Below are positions 49,961 through 61,560 of a DNA stretch of 64,000 bases, piece after piece (the first letter of the stretch is position 1; each line of letters starts with the position of its first letter). Below the pieces are notes generated by a model. It saw nothing but the letters and a program-made list of their open reading frames with translations. It was not told the DNA's origin and ran no database searches. The DNA lies in NCBI RefSeq assembly GCF_036884655.1, contig NC_088357.1, forward strand, positions 43,347,501 through 43,411,500. Direction: 5' to 3'. Source of the stretch: Musa acuminata AAA Group (lineage: Eukaryota > Streptophyta > Magnoliopsida > Zingiberales > Musaceae). The position numbers and the translations under genes are program-made.

Positions 49961-51954
49961 GTAATCGTATCTATCTAAATCGAGTTAGTTAGGTACCTAG
50001 ACATAGTGTCAGCTAGTACCCAAAAACCCGAGGTTTACAGGAAAGTTCTATCATTTAGGTAGGTGAAGGAGAGCAATGCTGCGGAGAAGCTTTTCCTGGT
50101 GTGCCATCCCTTTCCATTGCAATCATCTCTCTGCATCGTTGAGTAGGTGAACCATGCTACAAGTCCACTTCTGCTTTGCTTTAGGGTTTGCAGGTCCAAA
50201 GGAGGTGATGGGGAGTTGGTGAGAGACGTGATGTGTCTCCTCTACTCTACTATGTGTGTCTTCATTAACTATTATAAGTTCACCATCATAAATGTTTAGG
50301 TGGAAAGGTTACAAATTCCGCAAGAACTCAATCAAACAACTTATATATACATTTTAGGTTATGAGACCTTATTTTTAGGTGACGATGAATGCCAACCATC
50401 AGGCCCAGAAGTCAATTATTTGTTGGAACTAAACATGCAGATGGTGGTAAGGGTTTGGTCCTCTGATGGCACCAACCTGAGCCGATGCTTTCCAAATGGT
50501 GTGACAGATGCTGAGAACTTTGTGACGCTCGCATTCACCATTGTGTGTGCTTTATGTTATTCGCCAACTCAGAGGTGTTAATGGAGAAAGATGGCACCAA
50601 TCCATGGCTTTAAATATGGTTTGGATGGATATGTATCTGTGATTGAAAATACCGATCAATTCGATAGATATCAATTGTTTTTTATCGGTCTGATCAAGCC
50701 AAAATAACTAAAAACAATCTGATTTATTATTTACATTTCTCATTAACAAATATATCAATTACATCAATTTAGATCTAGAATTTAGGAGATAACATAAAAC
50801 ATACACACACGCGCATACACACACGCATACACATATAAATCTTATGGAATGTTGTTATGTGATATCATCCATACCGATGGTTGTTATGATATATTATCAA
50901 CGTCGACGACTATCGTCACATATCAATCATATCAGTGACTATTAATATTGGTCATGTCGATGACTATTATGTTAGATCAATCATGTTAATGTATGTCACA
51001 TCGAGTTTCCCACCTTGATAATTATTCTAACCCAAGTGATTAGGGAGCTTTCACTTAAATAATAGGTTATTCGGAAGGATGAGAAGAACTCAAAAATTAA
51101 AGGAAACATCCAAAAAAAATACTAAAAAAACCAACACATGATTTAACATGGTTTGATGACTAACTGCATCTTACATTTACGAAAATAAATAAATTCTTGG
51201 ATTGATCTAACCTCGTTATTAGAGAATATTCCAAGAGCATCTATCTTCTCTCTTCTCTCTCTCACCAAAACCTTAACACTCAATTTATATTTATATGAAT
51301 AAATTCTAATTCACCAATGACTACTCTTATGACCTAAATCATAAAAAAATAAATCTTTTTTTATTAATACGAAGAAAGTGTCAATATGAAACCCAAATCA
51401 CTCAGAAAAGGCTAGCGTTCAATAATACTAAAGCCAAAATCTCATAGAATTATGTATGTGAAATCTAACTATTTAAAGACCAAAACTCTTTTGTATCATT
51501 TATAAAGACCAGAGACTCTTTAATGTGTGCGCCAAATCACTGAAAACGTAATAACGTATCATACAATTTAAAGACCTCAAACTATATTTTTCTCATGTTT
51601 AAAGATTATGTTTCTTTTAATAAATCAAGTAAAATTGTCTAGAGAGAGAGAAGAGAGAGAGAGAGAGAGATTGTGGAAACTACTAGTAATGGTTAGTAAT
51701 GTTTGCCACCTTTGCACTCAAAGCCATCCATCATACCCAACCCCACACAAAAAGCTCCTTTGGTCGACCACACCCATCATCAAACGCACACAACAAGGCT
51801 GGTTTGGTGGTGCGGTGGGTGAGCCGAAGACACATATAAACCCACCACCTCGTTGTCCCACTCCCCACTCCACCTCCCACCACCCTCACCCTCCATCTTC
51901 CCCTCCCACCCTATCTCTCTCTCTCTCTCTCTCTCTCGGTCCGTCGTTGCGGCA
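49961..51954. other. Intergenic DNA and promoter of the first COMT gene
   Basis: No supported gene; the short frame near 50300-50581 matches nothing I know. The last 350 bp are the probable promoter/leader: a GA run at 51638-51670 and C-rich DNA followed by a CT run (51913-51937) that ends 18 bp before the ATG. Confidence 0.5.
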
Positions 51955-53188
51955 ATGGGATCCCTCAAGAACGCGCTGCAGCTGACCCCCGAGGAGGACG
52001 AGGACGCCTGCATGTACGCCATGCAGCTGGCGAGCGCCTCCATCCTGCCCATGACGCTCAAGGCGGCCATCGAGCTGGACCTGCTCGAGATCCTCGTCAG
52101 GGCCGGCCCGGGCGCCCAGCTGAGCCCCGCCGACGTGGTGGCCCAGCTTCCCACCGAGAACCCTCAGGCTGCCGTGATGGTGGACCGGATGCTCCGCCTG
52201 CTGGCCGCCTACAACGTCGTCAGCTGCACCGTCGGCACCGACGCCGACGGGAAGCCATCGAGGAAGTACGGCGCCGCGCCGGCGTGCAAGTACCTGACCA
52301 AGAACGAGGACGGGGTGTCCATGGCTGCTCTGACCCTGATGAACCAGGACAAGGTCCTCATGGAGAGCTGGTACTACTTGAAGGACGCGGTGTTGGACGG
52401 CGGCATCCCCTTCAACAAGGCGTACGGGATGTCGGCGTTTGAGTACTACGGCGCGGACGCCCGGTTCAACAAGGTGTTCAACGAGGGCATGAGGAATCAC
52501 TCTACCATCCTCACCAAGAAGCTGCTCGACATCTACCGCGGCTTCGAGGGCGTCAAGGTGCTCGTGGACGTCGGCGGCGGCATCGGCGCCACCCTCTACA
52601 TGATTACCACCAAGCACCCCCACATTAGGGGCATCAACTTCGACCTCCCTCACGTCATCTCCGAGGCGCCACCCTTCCCAGGTCCCCCCATTAACTCCTC
52701 CTCTGTTCTGCTCCGCCGCAACCTGACACGTCTCACCTCTCATTCTCTCGGCATGGTGTCTTGTAGGGGTGGAACACATCGGCGGAGACATGTTCGCGAG
52801 CGTCCCAAGGGGAGATGCAATCTTCATGAAGGTCAGAGAGTGCATGTTTCCTTCGATGCAATCCATCTGAGACTGACACTGATAAATGCAGTGGATTCTC
52901 CATGACTGGAGCGACGAGCACTGCACCAAGATCCTGAAGAACTGCTGCGAGGCGCTGCCGGAGAAGGGGAAGGTGATAGTGGTGGAGTGCGTCCTGCCCG
53001 TGGTGCCGGAACCGACTCCCCGAGCTCAGGGCGTCTTCAACATCGACCTCATCATGCTGGCGCACAACCCGGGAGGGAAAGAGAGGACGGAGGAGGAGTT
53101 CGAGGGGTTGGCCAAGGAGGCAGGCTTCTCCGGATTCAAAGCGAGCTACATCTTTGCCAACACCTGGGTCATGGAGTTCACCAAGTAG
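51955..53188 (+). CDS. COMT: Caffeic acid 3-O-methyltransferase (COMT), three exons (362 aa)
   Basis: SAM-dependent cytosolic enzyme methylating caffeic/5-hydroxyferulic-type phenolics in lignin and related phenylpropanoid synthesis. Exons 51955-52681, 52767-52831 and 52892-53188 have phases 1 and 0 and total 363 codons. The N-terminus has [17 protein letters not shown], then the dimerisation/substrate segment [20 protein letters not shown] as in authentic COMTs. The substrate loop is [20 protein letters not shown]. The SAM motif [12 protein letters not shown] is at about 203-214, FDLPHVI follows, and HIGGDMF opens exon 2. Catalytic His268 lies in [11 protein letters not shown] with Asp269; Glu296 (VECVLP) and Glu328 (NPGGKERT) correspond to alfalfa COMT E297 and E329. 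Length is standard. A longer open frame begins at 51853 but is leader sequence, and another reads into intron 1. It is the upstream member of a tandem pair. Confidence 0.95.
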
Positions 53189-53404
53189 ACTGCGACTGCA
53201 CACTGTGACATCGCTTGCGTTTGCTTCGTTCGGAGATCTCGTGTCCTTTTATGTCTTGCGTGGAGTGTCAATGATAAGCGTTTACATAACTTGTTCGATT
53301 CCGTGGCCTCAGCCCGTTGACCATGAACACGTTGACATAGTCAACGATTTGCAGACCCAATTTATTTTTTAATTAGTTTAGGTGTTTTATATGTGTCACA
53401 AGTT

Positions 53405-53599
53405 GTCACATAACAGCATCTATTCAAAAAAAAAGAAAAAGAAAAGAAATAATAAAAAATATCATAAAAATAAATACTTTTTATTTATATATTTTTATTT
53501 TTTATATTAAATTTGTTCGTCCATATTCGAGATGTACGGTTGATGTACTAGATGAGAGACTAAGATTTCTCAAACTGTTCTTTCACTTCGTACTTAACA
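53405..53599. repeat. 5' LTR of the decayed Copia element (left border approximate)
   Basis: It ends cttcgtacttaaca (to 53599), matching the 3' LTR end cttcatacttaaca. Immediately after it TGATATTAGAGC (53600-53611) differs at two positions from the usual Copia primer-binding motif TGGTATCAGAGC, both as transitions. The left border is blurred by A-rich expansions and divergence. Confidence 0.6.
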
Positions 53600-54030
53600 T
53601 GATATTAGAGCTGTTCTCACCCAAAGCCCTTCTCTCCCTGCCAACACCAGCGGTGTGACGCTAGTGCATAACAGTTCTTACTCCCCACAACTCTCTGCTG
53701 ATGGCAATGAAGAGCAATGCGACACATCGAAGGGCAAGTGGGTGAAAGAAGCACGGGCATCGATCTGCACCAACCTGTCGCCGATGCAACTCTGATCTCG
53801 CAACCATCGTTGCTGCTGCGGCACTCTCTCTCTTTCTCTATAGTGACTCGCTTGTGGCCGCCCCTTTCTCCTCCCTACGTCGGTGTCTTCTCTTCTCCCA
53901 CCTAAGCCGGTGGTTTTCTTATGGCCACCTGCTTCGACAACCTGCTCCTGCGGTCGGATTGTAGGAGGCGATTCCCATTGTTACTTTTCCAACGGTGGTT
54001 GTTTTCCCTGCGATTACTGTAGCACTTCTC

Positions 54031-54239
54031 TGGTGAATGGATCGATCCGCGATGATCTGCTCAGCTTGCCCAGGCTCTTCCAGATCGAATTCCAGGACAA
54101 TCTGCTCATAGACGAGTTTCCAAACACTAGCGCCGCCCTCATCTCGCTGGACCTCGCCCAGATTAGCCTCTTTAACAACCGGCTCTCGGGGCTGCTTCCA
54201 CCGTCTGTCGGCTACTTCTCCGGCGACTACTTCCCCTGA
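54031..54239 (+). pseudogene. LRR receptor-kinase fragment (BAM/CLV1-like) inside the Copia leader
   Basis: Translation gives LVNGSIRDDLLSLPRLFQIE, FQDNLLIDEFPNT and then LAQISLFNNRLSGLLPPSVG. This is the consensus of a late plant-type LRR, closest by eye to BAM1/CLAVATA1 repeats (LPxLxQVELQDNxLxGEFP, LGQISLSNNxLSGxLPxxIG). Only about two LRR units are present. There is no kinase, transmembrane or signal sequence. It is GC-richer than the pol remnants and lies between primer-binding site and protease, as expected for gene capture by an LTR element. Confidence 0.65.
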
Positions 54240-54588
54240 ACTCCTCCGCCTCGTCGAGCAACATCTGGAACTGGTTAACGCACTTGGTGCAGACCACGAA
54301 CCGCTTTCTCTCGCTAGTCCTGGTCCTCCTTCAGCAATGGCAGCTCAAGGATCTTCTTCTTGGATACTTGCAACACCTCATGCACCTGCACCACCTCCAT
54401 TGTTCTCGTCTTCTTGTCTTCTACCGGCAACTCGATCTTGAACAACGATTCTCTCGCCACCGCAAACAGCTTAGCTGCTATCAACTATCAAGGCGCATAT
54501 AAAACATTATGAGTGTAAAGATTGTGTTTTGTGAATTAAATATTTTAGTCACAACTATGAAGGCGACTAATTCAATTATCCTGACATC

Positions 54589-57500
54589 TTGAACATCCAA
54601 ATCAATAAAGAGCTGTCTGCTAATTATGTGACAAAGTTGGACACTACAAAAGTTTATCGATCTCGACGCAAATTTCCTCCTTCATTAGATCGGCTCCAAG
54701 AAAATCTCACGACCACTCCGAATACGAGTCAACACAATTGGATTATTGACTCTGGCGCATTCCATCATATCACCTCTGATCTACATAATTTGTCTATCCA
54801 CAACAATTATAACGGAAATGAAGATATCATCATCGGTAACGGTAAAGATATTCTCATTACTCATACTAGTTCTACAATACTTAATTCACATAGTACAACA
54901 TTTACACTTATACACCTCACATTAAACGAAATCTTATTTTCGTTTCTTAATTCTGCAAACAAAATAATATCTCAATTACTTTTTTTTCTAACTTCTTTTT
55001 TGTCAAGGATTTAAGCATGGGGGCATCCTTGGTTTGAGGCCAGAGTAAGGACAATATTTATGAGTGGCTATCAGTTCCACAAATCACCCAGCCAGTTGCC
55101 TACTCTTCCATTGCAACTTCAATTGATGTGTGGCATCGTCGTCTTAGTCATCCCTTATCTTCTATCCAACAAAAATTACTTTCTTATTTTTTACTTCCTA
55201 CTCTTAAAACCAGTAGCAATAACTCATTGTGATGCTTATTTAAGGAATAAAAGTCATATACTCTCTTTTGGAATCTCCTTTATATCTTGCTCTAAACCTT
55301 TTGAAATTATTTATACTGATGTAAGTTTAGATTTTATATCATTTCTTTTGATAAAATTTAGATTTTATATCATTTTCATAGACTATTTTATCAAGTATAC
55401 ATGGTTATACTCTCTCCACCATAAATATGAAGTTTCAATAATATTTTTCAACTTTAGAAGGTTGGTCGAGGATTTCTTTCGGTCTACAATCAAAACAGTT
55501 TACTTTGATCCGACGGTGAGTATCAAGCCCTTACATCCTGGCTCTTAGCTTGTGGTATACAATATCTTAAGTCACCCCCACATACTCATTAACTAGTTGG
55601 TTCTATTGAATGCAAACATCGATGTATAATTGAAACTGATCTCACACTCCTCCATCAAGCCTCTATGCTAATAACCTTTTAAATTGGTGTCTACCTTATC
55701 AATCGTATACTTACTCCAGTCTTTCTTTACTAAACACCATTTGAAAAACTATTTTACAAATCCCCAAATCTTCAAAAACTCAAAGTATTTGGTTGTTTAT
55801 GTTATCCATGGCTACGTCCCTATGCCTTGCATAAGATAACATTAAGATCTAAGCCTTGTATTTTTATCGGATACTCTCTTGAACATAACGTCTTTCGATG
55901 CTACGAACCCCAAAATCAAAAAGTCTTTATATCACATCATGTTGTTTTTGTGGAGTCTACCTTTCCATTTTAAAACCCAGAGTCTCCTACTATGCACCCT
56001 ACTCTAACAAATATATATCACTAGAGCACACCGCCGATCCCATCACATGAGTCTCCTACAACACTATTCAGTCCTTCTCCTCAGGATCCACACTTCTTCT
56101 TCTCCCGGTTCAGCAGCTCCCCACCCCCTCCATTGCTCCTCTCCCTTCTTCACAAGGTTCCCCTACTACTGAAGTAATACTCTCGGAAACACAACTACTA
56201 CTTTTATCCTCTTTTGGGACAAGTGATACTAAAGTACATCCAACCCGTGTTAGTATATCTCCACCGCCCATACCTTCAACACAACTTATACATCCAATGA
56301 TAACATGCTCCAAAAGTGGTATCTTTAAACCACGATAAGTCCTTGACCTACATGCTATCATAAAATCCCCGTCAGAGACCAATGAACCTACCACAATTAT
56401 TTAGGCCCAAAAATCTCCATACTAGCGTAAAGCTGTGTGAAGAATATAATGCCCTCCTTTATAATTCTACATGGACCCTTATACCCTCTCGTCCCACACA
56501 AAATATTATCGGGTATAAATTAGTCTTTCGAATTAAGCAGAACCTAAATAAATCTGTTGCGAGATATAAAGCACATCTAGTGGCAAAAGATTTTATCAAC
56601 ATCCTAGTGTTGACTTCATAAAGATATTTAGTCTCATTGTTAAACCCATAATAATCCGACTTATTTTGAATTTTGCCATCTCAAAAGGTTAACATTTATG
56701 ACAACTCGATGTTAACAATGCCTTTTTACAGGGGACTCTAACTAAAGATGTCTTCATGTAGCAACCTCTGGCTTCATCCACTTTCAGTATCTAAAGCATG
56801 TTTGTAAACTACAAAAAGCTATTTATGGACTTTGTTAAGTTCCAAAAGCCTGGTACACCGAACTTGGCTCATTTTTGACATCAAATGGTTTCATCAACTC
56901 CAAGTCTAATACCTCGCTATTTCTTCGTCACCAAAGTAGCAATACAATATATCTTATAATATATATGAATAATATTATTATCACGGGTAATAATCCTTTA
57001 GAAATCAAGGCATTCCTTTAGGATTTGATAGATCGATTCTCCTTCAAAGATCTAGGAACCTTAAGCTACTTTTTGGGAGTAGAAGCAACATACATATCTT
57101 CAGGACTCTTCTTATTACAAAGAAAGTATATTCAAGATATGTTATCAATGACGAACATGCAAGATGCAAAAGCAGTTACAACTCCTCTGTCTACTAATGA
57201 GTCACTCAAACTATATGATGGAAACCCGGACCCAATTCAATACTGCCAAATACTTGGCTCCTTATAGTAATTATTTCTCACCCATCCAGATATCTCATTT
57301 GCGGTCAATAAATTATCAAATTCATGCATCGGTCATCTACTATGCATTAATCTATAATTAAACGAATCTTGCGATATCTTTACGGGACTCTCTATCATGG
57401 CCTCTTTTTCTGCAAACACTCTCTCATTTATCTCCATGCCTTTGTTGATGGTGATTGAGTAGGGGATTTTGATGACAGAACATCTACATCATAGTATTAT

Positions 57501-57860
57501 CTTATTTTGAGCTAATCCAATTAGTTAGAGTTCTAAGAAGCAAAAGATAATTACACGATATACAGTTGAAATTGAATACTGTGTCATTGTAACCGCTGCT
57601 GCAAAACTCAATTAGGTCATAAATCTACTCAAGGAACTTGATATCAAATCCACCTCTACTCCAACAATATATTGTGACAATGTCGGAGTCACTTACCTAT
57701 ACGCCAATCTAGTATTCCACTCACGCATAAAACACATAATCATCGACTTTCACTTCGTGTGAGAACAAATTGTCAGACATCAACTATGTGTTTCTCATAT
57801 ACATACGACTGATCAATTAGCAGACTCACTCACGAAGCCTCTCGCCCACAAATTATTTTC
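54589..57860 (+). pseudogene. Broken Copia pol (protease, integrase, reverse transcriptase, RNase H)
   Basis: Protease: WIIDSGAFHHI around 54738-54770 with the Asp-Ser-Gly active site. GAG-pre-integrase: VWHRRLSHP near 55119, in a different frame from the neighbouring open segments. Integrase: FEIIYTDV and YFIKYTWLY at about 55300-55405. Reverse transcriptase: NSTWTLIPSRP and GYKLVFRIKQN at 56460-56540, then FSFKDLGTLSYFLGVEA and LLQRKYIQDML at 57040-57140. RNase H end: TIYCDNVG and DQLADSLTKPLAHKLF at about 57665-57860. Stops and frameshifts separate the segments; the YVDD-like catalytic region of RT is scrambled. No functional protein can be made. Confidence 0.88.
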
Positions 57861-57914
57861 ATTGCATCGGTCCAAGATCGACATCCTTGATAGGAGAACC
57901 GTCTTACGGGGGTA

Positions 57915-58081
57915 TGATAGCAGCTAAGATTTTCCTTGATAACAGCTAAGATTTTTCCAAGTACATAAAAAAATATCACAACTCTGTTGAGAAAAAATGT
58001 TCTCTCAGAACATATATATATATATAAATAAGTAGCATCATATCAAACATTATGAACATCTCCTTCACTTCATACTTAACA
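57915..58081. repeat. 3' LTR of the decayed Copia element, 167 bp
   Basis: Starts TGATAGCAGC directly after the polypurine tract and ends ..CATACTTAACA, giving the TG..CA termini of an LTR. It includes a TATATATATA stretch (58012-58025) that could have been its TATA box. No target-site duplication could be matched because the 5' border is uncertain. Confidence 0.75.
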
Positions 58082-59102
58082 ATCCATTCTAAGAATTCAT
58101 TTCTTGAGTTCTATCTGGTATTAGTTAGATAGTATTACATCATATTCTGACCAAGATAACTGAACGTATCTCAACTCGATATATTCCACAACAACTCCAA
58201 TCAAGCATGACAATATAAATATTATTAAAAAATGGGAACAATAATCGAGTAGTTCGAGCGTCGCTATTGCACAACAAGAATACAAATTGAAATAAGTAAA
58301 TTTGACCTTTCAATGCAATTTAATTTGCAATGACCTTTTCTGGCCGCAAATACAATTCAACATGCTCGATTGCAAGACTATTCCATGTGTCAATGTCTTG
58401 CAGAAAAGCAGAACTTGTAGATGTGAATGACTGACTGCATTTGAGCATATTAATGATGAGAGCATACCCTTAGAGAACAGATATATCTTTGATTTTTTAA
58501 TCTATTATATGATTTTGTGTTAACTCAGATGAAATCGAATTAGATCGATCAAGTTTAATCTTCTTTCCTACTGAAAACAAAAAGAAAGAACGAACGAAGA
58601 GGAAACAACACGAGTTATCCAATAAAAATTATCTTTTTTTAGTAATATAATTTCACCTAACAGTTTAGTATTTTATTTTATTTTGACAAATGATGGCAAA
58701 TAAATGCCGAAAAGTCTTCATGGAGTATACACTATGATGCACGTAGTAGCTTTTAGTAGCTTTCAGAGACACTAGTGAGCATTTGTGTGGTTCCAGATTT
58801 CGATGAGGAAGAAGACTTTTCCTCACTGTTTTGTGCTCACAACACTTACTCCGTCTCAACAAGTCCTAACGTTGATTCCTTTCCTCGCTCACGGAAGAAG
58901 TAATCATCATCGACAGCTATTTGTCGCTACCATTTTGTGACTTTGTGACCAGGAAAAGGAAGAGATTACGCATAAAAAATACTATAATGGCAGAATAGGT
59001 GATGAAGATGACGAGCTGAAGGTGTATAAATCATCCACCCACTGATCTCCTCTGTGTCTCCTACCCACTCTTCATCCTTCCCGTGGTTCTAGTTGCAGAG
59101 CC
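58082..59102. other. Intergenic DNA and promoter of the second COMT gene
   Basis: AT-rich without a gene. The TATA-like tgtataaatc at about 59022 lies 80 bp before the start codon and is a plausible core promoter. Unlike the first COMT copy there is no GA/CT tract near the start. Confidence 0.55.
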
Positions 59103-60327
59103 ATGGGATCCATCAAGGAGGAGCTGCAGCTGACACCCGAGGAGGACGAGGAGGCCTGCAAGTACGCCGTCGAGCTGGCCGGCGGCCCCATCCTGCCGAT
59201 GACGGTCGGGGCCGCCGCCCAGCTCGGCCTCTTCGAGATCCTCATCAAGGCCGGGCCGACCCCGAAGCTGAGCGCCGACGACATCGCCGCCCAGATGCCC
59301 AACCAGAACCCCCAGGCGGCCGTCATGGTGGACCGGATCCTCCGCCTGCTCGCCGCCTACAACGTCGTGAGATGCATCGTCGAGACCGGTGCCGACGGCA
59401 GGCCGTTGGGGAAGTACGGACCGGCGCCGGTGTGCAAGTACCTGGCCAAGAACGAGGACGGTGTGTCCATGGCCGCTCTGGCCCTGATGAACCAGGACAA
59501 GGTCCTCATGGAGAGCTGGTACCACTTGAAGGACGCGGTGTTGGACGGCGGCATCCCCTTCAACAAGGCGTACGGGATGACGGCGTTCGAATACTACGGC
59601 ACGGACGCCCGGTTCAACAAGGTGTTCAACGAGGGCATGAGGAACCACTCCACCATCATGACCAAGAAGCTGCTCGACATCTACCGCGGCTTCGAGGGCG
59701 TCAAGGTGCTCGTGGACGTCGGCGGCGGCGTCGGCGGCACCATCTCCATCATCGCCGGCAAGCACCCTCACATCAAGGCCATCAACTTCGACCTCCCCCA
59801 TGTCATCTCCGAGGCGCCACCCATCGCAGGTCCATCTCGACCGCCGCAACCTGATCTCATCTCAAGCGCTCATGGGGTTGTTTGCTTGCCGCAGGAGTCG
59901 AGCATAGAGGCGGCGACATGTTCGATAGCGTCCCGAGCGGAGACGCCATCCTGATGAAGGTGATAAGACCACCATTAAACCCTCCAAATCAAACATGCGG
60001 ACTGACTTCAGGTTTTGGGGATGCATGCAGTGGATCCTCCACGACTGGAGCGACGAGCTGTGCGTGAAGATACTGAGGAACTGTTGGAAGGCATTGCCGG
60101 AGAAAGGAAGGGTTATACTGGTGGAGTGCGTCCTCCCGGTGGTTCCGGAGCCAATGGGGCGAGGCCGGGGAGTCTTCTATTTGGACGTCGTGATGATGGT
60201 TCACAACCCGGGAGGGAAGGAGAGGACAGAGAGAGAGTACGAGGGCTTGGCAAGAGAAGCAGGCTTCTCAGGATTCAAAGCCACTTACATCTTCGCTAAT
60301 ACATGGATCATTGAGATCACAAAATAG
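59103..60327 (+). CDS. COMT-like O-methyltransferase, second tandem copy, three exons (362 aa)
   Basis: Exons 59103-59829, 59895-59959 and 60031-60327 have exactly the same exon lengths (727, 65 and 297) and phases as the first copy. The SAM motif [11 protein letters not shown], catalytic His268/Asp269 in [11 protein letters not shown], Glu296 and Glu328 are all kept, so it should be active. Differences cluster in the N-terminal dimer/substrate region ([20 protein letters not shown] versus [20 protein letters not shown]) and in exon 3 ([12 protein letters not shown] versus [12 protein letters not shown]). The middle of exon 1 is almost identical even at silent sites. It may therefore accept a different phenolic substrate; this is inference. 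The reading frame continues past 59829 into intron 1 and the minus-strand frame is a shadow. Confidence 0.93.
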
Positions 60328-60719
60328 AGTGGGGATATGTTATGCACTTAGGTTCTACCTAGCATTATCCTTAAAGAGAACATTGGCCTATGATTCTCTT
60401 CTATCTATCACAATGTTACTTTCTCCAAATAATAAGATGGAAGTATAAGTGATTTCACCCACACAAAGGGGAGAGTCGAAAGTGATTTGTTGATCCAACG
60501 AAAACATTTGTTAATTTGTTGCTATATGCATCTTTACAAACTAAACCACACTGTAATTGCAAGAAGAAATTGTATGAGAATATGATGTCAATGTTCAAAT
60601 GATGATCAATAACAGTGACAAGTACTAATGCTATTCAACATCAATTGTCAACGTGGGGGTGGGTGGTTCCACCGAATCTTTTGGCAGCTTATGTAGGTTT
60701 AGTCCATTAAAGATTGACG
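60328..60719. other. 3' region of the second COMT gene
   Basis: Contains aataataag near 60428, which could serve as a polyadenylation signal; otherwise featureless. Confidence 0.4.
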
Positions 60720-61110
60720 GTTTGAAATATCATCCAATATATTTTAATATTTTAAATATTGATTCGATAGTGATGTAAGTAAGTTTATTCAAAATTTTAT
60801 TCAATATATTTTAACATCTTAAGCATTGTCATATGGTATATCCGACTCTCTTATCAAATATTAAGGATTTAAAATTTTATCCAATATATTTTTATATCTT
60901 AAATATTGATTTAATAGTGATATACGAAGCTTGAAGGTTGAAGGTTCAAAATTTCATCCGATATATTTTTACACCTTAAATATTATTTTAATAATAATAT
61001 ATCAAATCCTCTTATCAAAGTCAGGATTTAAAACCTCAATTGATATACTTTACACTTTAAACATTACTTTAGAGGTGGTAGGTATCCTATACTCTCCTAT
61101 CAAAAGTTGA
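60720..61110. repeat. Degenerate ~80-bp tandem repeats
   Basis: About five units begin aaaattt(c/t)atccaatatatttt and continue aacaccttaaatattgattt, at about 60723, 60791, 60870, 60948 and 61030. They are strongly diverged and AT-rich, with no coding function. Confidence 0.75.
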
Positions 61111-61339
61111 GGAGGGTTCCAAACATTAACAAATATTTTTTACACCTTAAATGTTGATGATGTATCAAAAAATTTAAAATCTTATTTGACATTTTTTTTA
61201 AGGTGCCAATAATTTTAACTATTAAAAACTTTGATAATTAATCGTAAGATCTTAAACTCAAATCTCATCGTCTATTCTTTAAAAAAAAAATATAAGTGAA
61301 CAAACTTGGTTTTACTTTCTAAATATTTTTGACTTGATG

Positions 61340-61560
61340 TGAACAAGCTGATCATTCCAGTGGAAAAATCCACGCTGACAATGACAAGAAGGTTGGAAGT
61401 CTTGATTGGCCTACCAATTTCTAATTTTCTATAGAGTAACTTTAACACATCTTTCCAGGTGGAAAAATCCATGCTGTCAACGACAAGGAGGTTGAACAAG
61501 TCTTGCTTGGCCCACAAATTTCTAATTTTCTACACCGACAACTTTCAAGTCACTTGTGAG
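61340..61560. repeat. Tandem duplication of ~105 bp
   Basis: ccagtggaaaaatccacgct (about 61358) recurs as ccaggtggaaaaatccatgct (about 61456). Both are followed by gacaa..aaggttg..aagtcttg, then ggcc..caatttctaattttcta. Confidence 0.8.

Larger units (their letters stand above)
53600..57914 (+). mobile_element. Internal region of a degenerate Ty1/Copia retrotransposon
   Basis: Runs from the primer-binding site at 53600 to a short polypurine tract (acgggggta, 57906-57914). Order of remnants: leader with foreign LRR sequence, protease, GAG-pre-integrase, integrase, reverse transcriptase, RNase H. That protease-integrase-RT order defines Copia. Many stops and frameshifts show it is inactive. It fills most of the 5.9 kb between the two COMT genes. 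Confidence 0.88.

Noticed and set aside
51886..52929. 347-aa minus-strand open frame opposite the first COMT
   Set aside because: It spans introns of the real gene and has a counterpart opposite the second COMT (59061-59849), as expected for a shadow of conserved GC3-rich coding sequence.
54284..54502. 72-aa frame in the Copia leader
   Set aside because: Leu/His/Gln-rich translation of low-complexity sequence; not convincing as gag or host protein.
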